Position numbers and translations under genes: made by a program. The notes under the pieces are model-generated. The model ran no database searches and was not told the DNA's origin. It saw only the letters and a list, made by a program, of their open reading frames with translations. 64,000 nt of DNA. Origin: Flagellimonas sp. MMG031 (GTDB lineage Bacteria > Bacteroidota > Bacteroidia > Flavobacteriales > Flavobacteriaceae). Below are positions 9,967 to 20,802 of the stretch, one piece after another (within the stretch, counting starts at the first letter, position 1; the number at the start of each line of letters is the position of its first letter). The stretch lies in contig NZ_CP157804.1 of NCBI RefSeq assembly GCF_040112705.1, positions 3,652,001-3,716,000 of the forward strand. The letters run 5' to 3'.

Positions 9967-10272
9967 TCAGACTTTGATCTCAACCTCCACACCACTGGGA
10001 AGCTCAAGCTTCATAAGGGCGTCGATGGTTTTTGATGAAGAGCTGTAAATGTCCAACAACCTCTTGTAAGAGCTCAATTGGAACTGCTCCCTAGCCTTTT
10101 TGTTCACGTGGGGTGAACGCAAAACCGTAAATATCTTCTTTCGGGTTGGCAACGGAATCGGTCCAGTTACCACAGCACCCGTAGTCTTTACTGTTTTTAC
10201 GATCTTTTCAGCAGATTTGTCCACCAAATTGTGATCGTAAGATTTCAATTTTATTCTAATTTTTTGACTCAT
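9967..10272 (-). CDS. rpsJ: 30S ribosomal protein S10
   Basis: S10 is a small-subunit head protein that in other bacteria also binds NusB in antitermination. The 101-residue product starts [20 protein letters not shown] and has the signature [19 protein letters not shown]. Unlike in many bacteria, no tuf gene separates it from fusA (12-base gap). The 168-base space after it contains the leader hairpins. Confidence 0.97.
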   Translation of the reverse strand: MSQKIRIKLKSYDHNLVDKSAEKIVKTVKTTGAVVTGPIPLPTRKKIFTVLRSPHVNKKAREQFQLSSYKRLLDIYSSSSKTIDALMKLELPSGVEVEIKV

Positions 10273-10284
10273 CTTGCTGAAAAA

Positions 10285-12411
10285 TTAAGCGGTTACTCCT
10301 TTAGCTGATTTGATTACTTCCTCTGCAATGTTGGTAGGTGTTTCTGCATAGTGCGAAAACTCCATGGTTGATGTAGCTCTACCTGAAGACAATGTCCTCA
10401 AGGAGGTTACGTATCCAAACATTTCAGAAAGTGGTACTTCAGCTTTAACAACTTTAGCCCCTGCCCTGTCGGACATACTGTTTACCTGACCTCTTCTTCG
10501 GTTCAAGTCACCAACAATGTCACCCATGTTTTCTTCAGGGGTAAGCACTTCCAACTTCATGATAGGCTCCAAAATTACCGCTTTTGCTTTCTTGGCAGCT
10601 GCTTTGTAACCAAGCTTGGCTGCAAGCTCAAACGAAAGTTGGTCGGAATCCACCGCGTGGAAGGAACCATCTTTAAGGGTAACTTTCATGGCATCCATTT
10701 CGAAGCCGGCCAAAGGACCATTTTTCATAGCCTCCTTGAATCCTTTTTCTACAGATGGAACAAATTCCTTAGGAATGTTACCACCTTTGATTTCGTTCAC
10801 AAATTCAAGACCAGTCTTACCTTCTTCAGCAGGCTCCAAGGTGAATACGATGTCCGCAAATTTACCTCTACCACCTGTTTGTTTCTTGTAAGTCTCCCTG
10901 TGGTCAGCAGAAGCCGTAATAGCTTCTTTGTACTCTACCTGAGGTTGACCTTGGTTTACCTCTACCTTGAACTCACGTTTCAAACGATCACAGATAATAT
11001 CCAAGTGCAACTCACCCATACCGGAAATGATTGTCTGACCGGAAGCTTCATCTGTTTTTACTTGGAAAGTCGGATCTTCTTCGGCCAATTTAGCCAAAGC
11101 CATACCTAACTTATCAACATCAGCCTTTGTTTTTGGCTCAACCGCAATACCGATTACTGGATCGGGGAACTGCATACTTTCCAAAACAATTGGATGCTTT
11201 TCGTCCGATAGGGTATCCCCAGTCTTGATATCCTTAAATCCAACAGCAGCACCAATATCTCCAGCTTCGATAAAATCGATGGCATTTTGCTTATTGGAGT
11301 GCATTTGATAGATACGTGAAATACGCTCTTTGTTACCTGAACGGTTGTTCAAAATGTAGGAACCAGCGTCCAAACGACCTGAGTAAGCTCTAAAGAATGC
11401 CAAACGCCCTACGAAAGGATCAGTAGCAATCTTAAATGCCAAAGCGGAAAATGGTTCTTTAGGATCTGGTTTTCTTCTTTCTTCTTTTTCAGTATCAGGG
11501 TTCACACCGATGATATCATCCTTATCCAATGGAGAAGGAAGGTATCTACATACAGCGTCCAACAAGAACTGAACTCCTTTATTTTTAAAGGAAGAACCAC
11601 AAACCATAGGGATGATGGCCCTGTCCATTACAGCAGCACGTAGTGCGGCATGCACTTCTTCTTCAGTGATGGAATCTTCGTCCTCGAAGAATTTCTCCAT
11701 CAATTGCTCGTCATATTCCGCAACAGCCTCGATCAAAGCAGCTCTATACTCCCTAACCTCGTCCTGCATTTCTGCTGGAATATCCACAACATCGAATGTA
11801 GAACCGAAGTTATCCTCGTGCCAAACAACAGCTCTGTTCTTGGCCAAATCCACAATACCTTTAAAATCTGCTTCGTCACCAATTGGCAATACGATTGGCA
11901 CCGCATTGGAACCCAACATTTCACGAACCTGCTTACAAACAGCCAAGAAGTTGGCTCCTTGACGGTCCATTTTGTTCACGAAACCGATACGTGGTACTTT
12001 ATAATTATCGGCCAATCTCCAGTTGGTCTCGGATTGTGGCTCAACACCGTCAACAGCACTGAACAAGAACACCAATCCGTCCAACACACGAAGGGAACGG
12101 TTTACCTCAACCGTAAAGTCAACGTGCCCGGGAGTATCGATAATATTAAAGTGATAATCTTTTGTATCAGGCAAAGGCTGCGCATTCTCCATGGGGAACT
12201 TCCAAGTACAGGTGGTAGCAGCAGAAGTAATGGTAATACCACGCTCTTGCTCTTGCTCCATCCAGTCCATGGTCGCTGCACCATCGTGCACCTCCCCGAT
12301 CTTATGACTCACACCTGTATAGAAAAGAATACGCTCAGTAGTAGTAGTCTTTCCAGCATCAATGTGAGCTGCAATACCTATATTCCTTGTATATTTTAAA
12401 TCTCTTCCCAT
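10285..12411 (-). CDS. fusA: Elongation factor G
   Basis: EF-G is the translocation GTPase and also acts in ribosome recycling. The 708-residue product starts [23 protein letters not shown]. The G domain has AHIDAGKTT (G1), RGITI (G2), DTPGH (G3) and NKMD (G4). Domains II-V follow, with GGRGKFADI in domain IV and the terminal domain-V region [19 protein letters not shown]. Length is normal. It lies 12 bases upstream of rpsJ and 8 bases after rpsG in the merged str-S10 cluster. Confidence 0.98.
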   Translation of the reverse strand: MGRDLKYTRNIGIAAHIDAGKTTTTERILFYTGVSHKIGEVHDGAATMDWMEQEQERGITITSAATTCTWKFPMENAQPLPDTKDYHFNIIDTPGHVDFTVEVNRSLRVLDGLVFLFSAVDGVEPQSETNWRLADNYKVPRIGFVNKMDRQGANFLAVCKQVREMLGSNAVPIVLPIGDEADFKGIVDLAKNRAVVWHEDNFGSTFDVVDIPAEMQDEVREYRAALIEAVAEYDEQLMEKFFEDEDSITEEEVHAALRAAVMDRAIIPMVCGSSFKNKGVQFLLDAVCRYLPSPLDKDDIIGVNPDTEKEERRKPDPKEPFSALAFKIATDPFVGRLAFFRAYSGRLDAGSYILNNRSGNKERISRIYQMHSNKQNAIDFIEAGDIGAAVGFKDIKTGDTLSDEKHPIVLESMQFPDPVIGIAVEPKTKADVDKLGMALAKLAEEDPTFQVKTDEASGQTIISGMGELHLDIICDRLKREFKVEVNQGQPQVEYKEAITASADHRETYKKQTGGRGKFADIVFTLEPAEEGKTGLEFVNEIKGGNIPKEFVPSVEKGFKEAMKNGPLAGFEMDAMKVTLKDGSFHAVDSDQLSFELAAKLGYKAAAKKAKAVILEPIMKLEVLTPEENMGDIVGDLNRRRGQVNSMSDRAGAKVVKAEVPLSEMFGYVTSLRTLSSGRATSTMEFSHYAETPTNIAEEVIKSAKGVTA

Positions 12412-12419
12412 TGTATTGT

Positions 12420-12896
12420 TTAGAATCTAAAGTGTGAGAATGCTTTATTGGCCTCGGCCATTTTGTGTGTATCCACTCTTTTCTTCACAGCTGCACCTTC
12501 TTCTTTGGCGGCCGCCAAAATTTCAGCTGCCAATTTCTGCGCCATGGATTTTTCGTTACGCTTTCTGGAGTAACTGATCAACCACTTCATGGCAGTAGAA
12601 ATTTTTCTATCCGGACGAATTTGCATCGGGATTTGGAAGGTAGCACCACCCACTCTTCTACTTCGCACCTCTACGTGTGGCATTACATTGGAAAGTGCAT
12701 CTTTCCAAAGCTCCAATCCGGATTTTTCTTCGTCAGTATTTTTTTCGTCTACGATATCAATTGCATCGTAGAAAATCTTGAACGCAATAGATTTTTTACC
12801 GTCCCACATCATCATGTTCACAAAACGTGTCACAAGTTGATCGTTAAATTTTGGGTCTGGTAATAAAGGTCTCTTTTTTGCCTGCTTTTTTCTCAT
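12420..12896 (-). CDS. rpsG: 30S ribosomal protein S7
   Basis: S7 nucleates the small-subunit head and contacts E-site tRNA. The 158-residue product starts [19 protein letters not shown] and contains [18 protein letters not shown] and a C-terminal helix with [21 protein letters not shown]. Complete; 19 bases after rpsL. Confidence 0.97.
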   Translation of the reverse strand: MRKKQAKKRPLLPDPKFNDQLVTRFVNMMMWDGKKSIAFKIFYDAIDIVDEKNTDEEKSGLELWKDALSNVMPHVEVRSRRVGGATFQIPMQIRPDRKISTAMKWLISYSRKRNEKSMAQKLAAEILAAAKEEGAAVKKRVDTHKMAEANKAFSHFRF

Positions 12897-12915
12897 CGCT
12901 TCTTCTTAAAAATGA

Positions 12916-13290
12916 TTAATTTTTAGGACGCTTTGCACCATACTTAGATCGTCGTTGCGTTCTTCCCGCAACACCTGCGGTATCCAATGCACCGCGAACG
13001 ATATGATATCGCACACCAGGCAAATCCTTTACTCTTCCGCCTCTAACCAATACTATCGAGTGCTCTTGGAGGTTGTGACCTTCACCAGGGATATATGCGT
13101 TCACCTCTTTACCATTGGTCAACCTTACCCTTGCAACTTTACGCATTGCAGAGTTCGGTTTCTTTGGCGTAGTAGTGTAAACACGCGTACAAACCCCTCT
13201 TCGTTGAGGACACGAATCCAAAGCAGCCGATTTACTCTTCTTGGTAATTGTGGCCCTTCCTTTTCGTACTAATTGTGAAATTGTTGGCAT
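12916..13290 (-). CDS. rpsL: 30S ribosomal protein S12
   Basis: S12 controls decoding accuracy. The 124-residue product starts [18 protein letters not shown] and retains the wild-type lysines of the two streptomycin loops ([13 protein letters not shown] and [13 protein letters not shown]), so no known resistance substitution is visible there. It is the first gene of the cluster, with a clear promoter and a hairpin in its leader. Confidence 0.97.
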   Translation of the reverse strand: MPTISQLVRKGRATITKKSKSAALDSCPQRRGVCTRVYTTTPKKPNSAMRKVARVRLTNGKEVNAYIPGEGHNLQEHSIVLVRGGRVKDLPGVRYHIVRGALDTAGVAGRTQRRSKYGAKRPKN

Positions 13291-13316
13291 TAAATTTCTT
13301 TTAAAAAACTAAATAA

Positions 13317-13331
13317 CCCTCATTTTGAGGG
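13317..13331 (-). promoter_or_regulatory. Hairpin in the rpsL leader
   Basis: A perfect 5-bp stem CCCTC / GAGGG around an ATTTT loop lies just downstream of the predicted rpsL promoter and 26 bases before the ATG. It is short, and its role in leader stability or feedback is unknown. Confidence 0.4.
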
Positions 13332-13334
13332 CTG

Positions 13335-13365
13335 CAAATGTAGTGATATTTCCCAATAATTCAAA
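13335..13365 (-). promoter_or_regulatory. Bacteroidota-type promoter for the ribosomal cluster
   Basis: On the minus strand the sequence reads TTTG, 19 bases, TACATTTG. This fits the Bacteroidota housekeeping promoter (TTG/TTTG at -33, TAnnTTTG at -7). It lies 45 bases upstream of rpsL, the first gene of the run down to secY, so it probably drives the whole cluster. The rest of the 558-base gap to the susC gene is AT-rich and shows no gene. Confidence 0.7.
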
Positions 13366-13789
13366 TCCGTAGCCATTAAATTTCAACATCCCGTAAAAAA
13401 ACTTGGCAACCCATGGAACCAAGGTCAATTGGACGGAGTATTTAAAAGTGAAAAACTGCCTCGCACATTGATTGTCGTTACGACCAATTCTTCATCTAAG
13501 CTCAAATTTTCAAGTATATATATTAAGGTATGATCTCAACAGGGTTTCATCGAACAATAAGACACCTTAACATTACTCTAACAGCTAAGGCCTTCAACAC
13601 GCATTATAATCCAAAACCGTCCAAATTAATGTAAGAAAAATCAACACCCCTGGCAAAGGACTGGCTTATACGTTCAAATTTCATTTAAAACAATTCTACC
13701 CCCTTTAAATTATATAGTTGTTAATGAATATTACAGTTTTTGCGGTTATTTCATTTAAGGGTGGCTTCTTAAAGATTTTATAAAATTAG

Positions 13790-13820
13790 TTTGGATTATT
13801 AACATGAAATTATGATTTTA
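13790..13820 (+). promoter_or_regulatory. Possible promoter for the SusC/SusD locus
   Basis: TTTG at 13790-13793, 17 bases, then TATGATTTTA at 13811-13820, a partial match to the TAnnTTTG element, 28 bases before the susC ATG. The -7 element is imperfect, so this is a tentative call. Confidence 0.4.
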
Positions 13821-13848
13821 GCAACTAGCTAATTCAAATAATTTAACA

Positions 13849-16800
13849 ATGAGAACAAAACTTAATGGATTGTTAACGCTATTATTGGCGTTTGTTGTGC
13901 ATATATCCTATGCACAAGACAAGACGATTACAGGTACGGTTACGGACGCCGATGGGCTGCCGCTTCCTGGGGTCAACATTGTCGTTGAAGGGACCAGCAC
14001 TGGTACCCAAACTGATTTTGATGGTAACTATGCCATCAGCGCAAGGGAAGGACAGACGTTACTCTTTACCTATATCGGGCAGAGACCTGCCTCGAGACCT
14101 GTAGGTTCCGGGAACGTAATCAATGTCCAAATGGTGGAAGACACCCAAGCCCTAGAAGAGGTGGTTGTTACTGCCCAAGGTATCAAACGGGAGAAAAAGG
14201 CACTGGGTTATTCGGTGACCTCCGTAGGTGCCGACCAGATAGAGAACCGCTCCGAGGGTGATGTTGCCAGGGTTCTTAACGGTAAGGCCGCAGGTGTACA
14301 GATTACCTCTGGAGGTGGTACATCCGGTTCTGGTACCAACGTTACCATTAGGGGTTTTAGTTCCTTTAGTGGAAGTAACCAAGCGCTCTTCATTGTTGAC
14401 GGTGTACCTTTTAGTAACGACACCAACTCTCCTGGAAACTTTTTGGACGGTAACCCCGCTCCTTCCCGTTTCTTGGATCTCGACCCTAACAACATCGCCA
14501 ATGTGGAAGTGTTGAAAGGTCTTGCTGCTACCACATTGTATGGTACGTTGGGACGAAACGGTGTGATCTTGATCACTACCAAGGCAGGTGCCGGTCAAGT
14601 AGGTCCAAAGAAGACCGAAATTACCGTAAGCCAATCCATGTTTACCAACGAATTTGCGTCATTACCTGATTACCAACAAAAATTTGGTAACGGTTTTGAC
14701 CAATCCTTCGGATGGTTCTTCAGTAACTGGGGACCTAGTTTCGAGCGTGATGGCGTTTCCGGTTGGGGCAACCAAGCGGCCATCGATGACCAGGGTACAT
14801 TGTTGCACCCTTACGCGTCTTCAGCTTTCTTGAACCCTGATGGACCCAATACAGGTACAAGTGCCTTGGCGCAGCAATTCGCTAATCAAAGGTATGATTG
14901 GAGACCATATAACTCTGTGGAAGAGTTTATGGCTCCAGGTAGAACTTTGAACACTTCCGTGAACATTGCAGGAGCTTCAGAGGATGGCAATACAACGTTC
15001 AATGCCAACATCGGTTATTTGGACGAAGAAGGGTTTACACCTGGCAACTCCCTAAATCGTTTCAATTTCTCCGTTGGGGGACAGTCCAAGCTTTCCAACA
15101 AGTTTAGTGTTCAGGCTACCGCCAACTATGCAAGAAGTGACGTAAAAACGCCACCGATCGCTGCGAGTAGGGGTAACGGTTCCTTGGGACTTTCCGTATT
15201 CGGTAACGTATTGTTCACACCTTTGAGTGTGGATCTTATGGGATTGCCCTTTGAGCAGCCCGAAGATGGTTCCAGTATCTACTATCGTAACGGTAATGAT
15301 ATCATCAACCCAAGGTGGACGGCCAAGAACGTTACCTATAACAACTTGACCAACAGGTTCAACTTCAATGCTTCATTGAACTACGAGATCAACGAGAACC
15401 TAGGGTTGACCTGGAGAACCGGTCTTGACTACTACAACGAGAGGAACGTAAACTCCTCCAACCGAGGTGGGGTTGAATTTACCCAAGCGATATTCGGATT
15501 CTTGAACACGTACGACAACAACAATACGATTTGGGACCACTATGTGGCTCTTAACGGTAACTACGACCTTTCCGAAAAGATCGGTATGACCTTTATCGCC
15601 GGTGCCAACGCCCGTTCCGATTTCTTCGATCAGCAAGGTGTTGCCAGTACGGGACAAATCGTGTACGGAATCAAGAGACATTTCAACTACGAAAACCAAT
15701 TGCCTATTCAGTTCTCACAAAAGAGAAACATTGTGGGACTTTTGGGTCAGGTTTCATTTGATTACGATAACATGCTGTTCTTGAACTTGAACACTAGGAC
15801 TGACTGGGTATCCAACTTGGCAACCGAAAACAGAAGCTTGACCTATCCAGGTGTGAGTGTATCCTTCTTGCCAACTGCTGCGTTTAGTGGACTACAGTCC
15901 GAAAACGGTCTGAACTACTTGAAGTTGAGAGCGGGTTACGCGACTTCCGCGAACTTCCCAACAGGCTACCCAACAGTGAGCGTGGTAGAGCAGAACACAC
16001 AAGTGTATGGCGAAGGCGGCGAGATCACCAACAACCAAGTGGACAACTTTAGGGCGAACCCTGACCTAAAACCAGAGCTTTTGAAAGAGTTCGAGGTAGG
16101 TTTGGAATCACGTTTCTGGCAGAACAGAGTTTCTTTTGATTTCACTTACTATGACAGAAGGACGGATGATTTGATCGTTAGCCAACCGCTTCCACCATCC
16201 ACAGGATTTACCTTGACCCAGTCCAACATTGGACAGATCAGTAACAAAGGTATCGAGGCCGATTTGGGCATAGATATCTTTAGAGGTGGTCAGGATGGCT
16301 TCAACTGGAATACAAGGGTGAACTTCTTTGCCAACGAGGAAGTCGTTGAGGAGCAGGAAGAGGATATCATCTTTTACGCTGGTAGTACCGCACTGTTCGT
16401 AGGTGCAAACGCTGCCATTGAAGGAGAGTCCTTGGGTACCATTGTGGGTACTGCAGTAGCTCGTGACGAGAATGGCAACTTCTTGGTCAACAACGGAGGT
16501 AACTACGTGATTACAGAGCAGGACAACGATGGCAATGTGCCGATTATCGGGGATGCTATTCCCGATTACACCATGAACTTCTTCAACAACCTTTCCTACA
16601 AGAACTGGAGCCTCGGTTTCCAGATCCAGCACGTGAAAGGTGGGGACATCATGTCGAGCACCATCGCCACCCTATTGGGCCGTGGTTTGATTACGGAGAC
16701 CCAGAACAGGGAGAACACCTACGTATTGCCAGGTGTAAGCCAGTCGACAGGAGAACCTAACAACCTGCAGATCAACAACTCTACGTATTACTTCAGTAAC

Positions 16801-17090
16801 CTGTTGTTTGGTCCTGCTGAATTAAAGATCTATGATGCATCCGTAATCCGTTTGCAGGAAGTGTCATTGTCCTACTCCTTCCCTAAGAAGTTCTTGGACA
16901 AAACACCTTTTGGCGCGTTGACACTAACAGCACAGGGATTCAATTTATGGTATGATGCCTACAACACTCCTGACGGAGCGAACTTGATCCCAACGTTGCC
17001 GGTATCGGTATCGGAAACGGTCGTGGTTTTGACTTCATGAACGGACCATCGCAACGTAGGTATGGATTCAGTGTAAGGGCATCGTTCTAA
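13849..17090 (+). CDS. SusC/RagA-family TonB-linked outer-membrane transporter, frameshifted near the 3' end
   Basis: SusC-type proteins are outer-membrane barrels that import glycans or peptides with a SusD lid, powered by TonB. A signal peptide ends at ISYAQ. A carboxypeptidase-regulatory-like domain (about 23-97) and a plug (about 112-250, with LEEVVVTAQGIKREKKALGY) follow, then the barrel. The first frame stops at 17040 with an aberrant tail after residue 1045. One extra base near 16985 (AACTTGATCC read as AACTTCGATCC) restores DPNVAGIGIGNGRGFDFMN and the conserved end YGFSVRASF with a stop at 17088-17090, for 1080 residues. As written, the terminal strand needed for barrel insertion is lost. 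This is either a real lesion or a one-base assembly error. The SusD gene follows 25 bases after the repaired stop. Confidence 0.9.
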
Positions 17091-17115
17091 TAAAAATTGT
17101 TAATGATATAGCATT

Positions 17116-18786
17116 ATGAAAAATTATTTAAAACATATTTCAATGGTTTTGTTCGCGGGCCTCACATTCACCGCCTGCGAGACGACCGATCTGGACTTAA
17201 GAGTAAGTCCAAACGATCTGGCTGCCGATCAGGCAGATCCCAACCTCTTGTTGAACTCCATACAGTTGGCCTATGCCTCCAATATGGATGTAATGAGCGA
17301 TTTGGGAGCGGAACTGACCCGTATCGACTATATGTTCGGTAGGGATTATTTCAACAACTATCCCGGGGACACCTTTAACGCGGTGTGGTCCAGAACCTAC
17401 AGTAGTGGGACTAATGATCCTGGTACCGGTGTACAAGTGGGCATGTTTACCAACATCAATACCCTAGAGGCTATCGATGCGGAAAGTGATACCGATTACT
17501 CTTTTCATTTAGGAGTATCAAAAACGCTACAGGCACACATGTTGATGTTGTTGGTAGATTATCTCGGTGAAACTGCGCTTAGCCAAGCTTCAAATCCGGA
17601 TGAGTTCCCTGCACCGACCTTGGATGACGGTGCTACTGTGTATGCAGAAGCGCTTTCACTATTGAACGAGGCACAAGGTCTCTTGTCAGGAGGTCCATTG
17701 ACCTTGGGTGCGACCGATTTCTTTTACGGAGGTGATACTTCCAAGTGGTTGAAATTGGTAAATACTCTAAGATTAAAAGCTTATGTGACCACTGGCGACA
17801 CGGCCAACTTCAACACGGTAATCGCAGGCGGCAATTTCATCTCCTCCGCAGATGACGATTTTGAGTTCCAATATGGGAGCAGTGAATTGCAACCGGACAC
17901 ACGTCACCCTGACTATGCTGCGGATTACACGCCATCCGGTGCGAACATCTATCAGTCCAACTGGTTGATGGAGCTCATGTTGAACAATGACGACCCACGG
18001 ATCCGTTATTATTTCTATAGACAGACCGATGCCACACCGGGTGCTGATGCTCCCGCCAACGAAGAGACCTTGGCTTGTTCTTTGGCAGTTCCGCCTCAGC
18101 ACTACCAAGATGGTGGTTTCACCTATTGTAGTGTTCCAAATGGATACTGGGGAAGATCACATGGTAACGATGAGGGTACTCCTCCGGACAACTTCTTTAG
18201 GACTGCCGTTGGTGTTTATCCAGCCGCTGGTAGGTTTGATGACAGTAGCTTCGGCACTGTTGGTCTTGGAAGAGGAGGTGCCGGTGCCGGTATAGAGCCC
18301 ATCATCCTTTCCTCTTACGTTGATTTCTGGAGAGCTGATATGGCAGCGAACGATGCCACTAGGGCCCAGTTCTTAAGAAGTGGTCTGGAAAAATCCATTG
18401 CCAAGGTACAGTCCTTCGGGTCTTTGGATGCCAATGCGGACCTTTCCGTTGCACCGACCGAAGCTGAAGTGGATGCCTATATCGATGGTATTGTTGCCGA
18501 TTTCAATGCAGCAACTGGTGATGACAAGGAGAACATCTTTGCCGAGCAGTACTTTGTTACTTTGTACGGTGGAGCTACGGAGGCCTATAACTATTACAGG
18601 AAAACAGGCTACCCCACTACCGTTCTACCTAACTGGGAGTTGGACCCGGGAGCTTTCCCAAGAAGCTTCCTTTATCCTCAGAACGAGGTGGTGACCAACC
18701 CTTCGCTGACACAGAAACAAACGCTGACACAGCAGGTTTTCTGGGATACGAACCCAGCAAGTCCAACATTCCCACCTGCTAACTAA
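17116..18786 (+). CDS. SusD/RagB-family nutrient-binding outer-membrane lipoprotein
   Basis: SusD-like proteins bind substrate at the cell surface and close over the SusC barrel. The 556-residue product has a lipoprotein signal (GLTFTAC, lipidated Cys 21) and belongs by sequence to the second SusD-like group: MLMLLVDYLGETALSQASNP, FFYGGDTSKWLKLVNTLRLKAYV and the C-terminal TGYPTTVLPNWELDPGAFPRS are typical. It follows susC by 25 bases and precedes a third lipoprotein by 19, forming one operon. The substrate cannot be read from sequence; no glycoside hydrolase, lyase or sulfatase is encoded nearby. Confidence 0.93.
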   Translation: MKNYLKHISMVLFAGLTFTACETTDLDLRVSPNDLAADQADPNLLLNSIQLAYASNMDVMSDLGAELTRIDYMFGRDYFNNYPGDTFNAVWSRTYSSGTNDPGTGVQVGMFTNINTLEAIDAESDTDYSFHLGVSKTLQAHMLMLLVDYLGETALSQASNPDEFPAPTLDDGATVYAEALSLLNEAQGLLSGGPLTLGATDFFYGGDTSKWLKLVNTLRLKAYVTTGDTANFNTVIAGGNFISSADDDFEFQYGSSELQPDTRHPDYAADYTPSGANIYQSNWLMELMLNNDDPRIRYYFYRQTDATPGADAPANEETLACSLAVPPQHYQDGGFTYCSVPNGYWGRSHGNDEGTPPDNFFRTAVGVYPAAGRFDDSSFGTVGLGRGGAGAGIEPIILSSYVDFWRADMAANDATRAQFLRSGLEKSIAKVQSFGSLDANADLSVAPTEAEVDAYIDGIVADFNAATGDDKENIFAEQYFVTLYGGATEAYNYYRKTGYPTTVLPNWELDPGAFPRSFLYPQNEVVTNPSLTQKQTLTQQVFWDTNPASPTFPPAN

Positions 18787-18805
18787 AAAAATTAAAACAG
18801 ACAAT

Positions 18806-19777
18806 ATGAAAAATTGGTTTAAATATATAACTATACTATTCGCAGGAGCCGGATTATTGGCAACATCTTGCGAGGATAGTGATCAGCCCGTCGACCAAGT
18901 GGTCGCAGGAACAGAAAGAGGTGCTGTACTGAGAACAGCAAACCTAATTTCAAATGAACTTCCTATCGGAGACGCTTCCGCTGGTTTTTCTGTAGAACTT
19001 GAAATACAAGATCAGGAAAATGGTGCGTTAGTTGACCAAGTGGAAGTTTATGTCGGATTCAGGGACAACACAGAATCAATTGGCCCAGGAACGGATGTAG
19101 ATGAAGCTTTGTATGGAACGGTAGCCTCTTCGGAATTTACCAACGGACCCTTTGGTTTGCCCAGATTCAGCTATTCCATTGCGTTATCTGATATGCTAGC
19201 ATTCGTAAATAGAACCGATGCAGACATTACTGGTGGCGATCAGTTCACCGTAAGATTTGAACTTGTGCTTTCAGATGGCAGAAGATATTCGTTTGCAGAC
19301 AATACAGGTACGTTAACAGGTTCGTTCTTTAGTTCACCCTTCCTGTATACTCCAACTGTTATCTGTCCCGTTGCAGCAGACCTTTTCGTAGGCGAATACA
19401 ATCTGACTGTAACACCTGATAGTCCTATTGGTGGAACTCCTGTATGGAATGACCAGGTAGTAACTCTATCAGTAGGGTCAACAAGTACTCAAAGGGTCTT
19501 TGAGGCTACCTACTTGGAAGGTTTGGCTATAGGCAATGGCCCAGAGTCATTCACTTTTGAGATGATTTGTGGAGAAACCATAGCTTTGGCTGGACAAGGA
19601 ACAGGTCTATCCTGTTCAGGTGTCAACATTACATTGGGACCAATTGGTGATGATGTTGACAGTGGCACCTATGACATCGCGGATGATTCTAGCTTTACAG
19701 TAGTCTTTATTGAAAATGAAGGTAGCGCATGTGGCGGTGGACCAGCTGTAATGACTGCCACTTTGACCAAGATTTAA
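18806..19777 (+). CDS. Surface lipoprotein of unknown function in the SusCD operon
   Basis: The 323-residue product has a lipoprotein signal peptide (GLLATSC, Cys 22). The remainder is beta-rich with many Thr/Ser/Gly and acidic residues and no recognised catalytic motif. The first half (about 40-170) looks like an immunoglobulin-like domain; the second contains two Cys in CPVAADLFVGEYNLTV and EMICGETIAL. The position directly after SusD is that of SusE/F-type accessory binding proteins, so a substrate-binding role is plausible but unproven. A strong terminator follows. Confidence 0.75.
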   Translation: MKNWFKYITILFAGAGLLATSCEDSDQPVDQVVAGTERGAVLRTANLISNELPIGDASAGFSVELEIQDQENGALVDQVEVYVGFRDNTESIGPGTDVDEALYGTVASSEFTNGPFGLPRFSYSIALSDMLAFVNRTDADITGGDQFTVRFELVLSDGRRYSFADNTGTLTGSFFSSPFLYTPTVICPVAADLFVGEYNLTVTPDSPIGGTPVWNDQVVTLSVGSTSTQRVFEATYLEGLAIGNGPESFTFEMICGETIALAGQGTGLSCSGVNITLGPIGDDVDSGTYDIADDSSFTVVFIENEGSACGGGPAVMTATLTKI

Positions 19778-19825
19778 CATTAAATTCATTTTCAAAAAAT
19801 ATTTTGGAAAGAATAATAAGTTTAC

Positions 19826-19860
19826 AAACCCCTATGCTGTGCATAGGGGTTTATTTTTAA
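19826..19860 (+). terminator. Intrinsic terminator after the SusCD operon
   Basis: A 12-bp perfect stem AAACCCCTATGC / GCATAGGGGTTT with a TGT loop is followed by ATTTTTAA. It ends the SusC-SusD-lipoprotein transcript 48 bases after the last stop. The symmetric A/T flanks allow action in both directions. Confidence 0.85.
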
Positions 19861-20002
19861 AATAAAACTAACTTTTTGTTCATTTTTTAGCCAGATGTTA
19901 TTCTGGTAAACATACCTTGGGTATAGCACAAAATTTATAATCTACTTAACATAGTTTTGCTTCGTTTTCCTTATTTTGACAAGACAAACAAAAAATATAC
20001 GC

Positions 20003-20746
20003 ATGAAATCAATTAAGGCACTAACACTTTCAATATCATTGATAACCAGCTCTTTAGCTGTAGCGCAATTTGCCGGTCAATCCCCCGTGGTTGCTGGAAA
20101 AGGAGGTCCTGGAGGAGCCAGTACGGCTGCCATAGGGTACATTACTGGTTCTATGATGGACGAAAAGAATACCAAATTGAACGTGGATGATTTCCAAGGT
20201 TCTCCTTATACCTCGGATACATTTCAACCCACCACGTTATTTGACAAGGGCAAGGAAGTTGGCCAATTTTACTATCGCTACAATGCTTACAACGGTGAAA
20301 TTGAGATAAAGTCTTCCATTACTGATACCGGAGTTGGCAGTTTGAGCAGGGACAAATCCTTGGCCGTCTTGGAAGATGGTAAAAAACTTAGCTTCAAAAC
20401 ATTCATCGACAAGAATAAAAATACGATGAACGGCTATTTGTTGGAGCTCATCGATGGTGAAAAGTACAACTTGTACGAAAGAACCAAAGTGAAATATACG
20501 GAAGGAGCTCCAGCGGCGAATTCCTTTGTAATGGCTACGCCAAATAAATTTTCACAGTTCACCGAATACTATATCGAAAAAGAAGGAGGCAACAGAATAG
20601 ATGAAATAGAAACTTCCAACAGAAAGATTTTAAAGGTCCTTGATGGTGAAGACAAGGAAAAAATCAAGGCTTATTTGAAAGAAAACAAAATCAAAGTCCG
20701 CTCCATTGAGGATTTGACCAAGATAATCGAAGTTTTAAATTCGTAA
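20003..20746 (+). CDS. Secreted protein of unknown function
   Basis: I chose the ATG at 20003 (247 residues) because it begins a clear Sec signal peptide ending SSLAVAQ; an upstream in-frame start would add nine unrelated residues. The mature part begins with a Gly-rich stretch (GKGGPGGASTAAIGYITGS), followed by a mixed alpha/beta region with YNAYNGEIEI and a Lys/Glu-rich helical C terminus (KIKAYLKENKIKVRSIEDL). No family was recognised. It stands alone between two terminators, so it is probably its own transcription unit. Confidence 0.75.
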   Translation: MKSIKALTLSISLITSSLAVAQFAGQSPVVAGKGGPGGASTAAIGYITGSMMDEKNTKLNVDDFQGSPYTSDTFQPTTLFDKGKEVGQFYYRYNAYNGEIEIKSSITDTGVGSLSRDKSLAVLEDGKKLSFKTFIDKNKNTMNGYLLELIDGEKYNLYERTKVKYTEGAPAANSFVMATPNKFSQFTEYYIEKEGGNRIDEIETSNRKILKVLDGEDKEKIKAYLKENKIKVRSIEDLTKIIEVLNS

Positions 20747-20766
20747 CAAACACCCAAATAACGAAA

Positions 20767-20798
20767 AACCCGCTACCTTTGGTCAGTGGGTTTTTTAT
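20767..20798 (+). terminator. Intrinsic terminator immediately before rlmB
   Basis: The stem AACCCGCT / AGTGGGTT (one G-U pair) with a 10-base loop is followed by TTTTATTT. The T tract ends only a few bases before the rlmB ATG at 20803, so rlmB translation must start from the edge of the terminator or from another promoter. Confidence 0.7.
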
Positions 20799-20802
20799 TT
20801 TT

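Noticed and set aside
11650..12399. Plus-strand open frame of 249 codons inside fusA
   Set aside because: It lies wholly opposite the well-supported EF-G gene and has no promoter or family similarity.
18806..19777. Assignment of the third lipoprotein to SusE or SusF
   Set aside because: Position fits but no SusE/F sequence features were recognised, so it was left as unknown.
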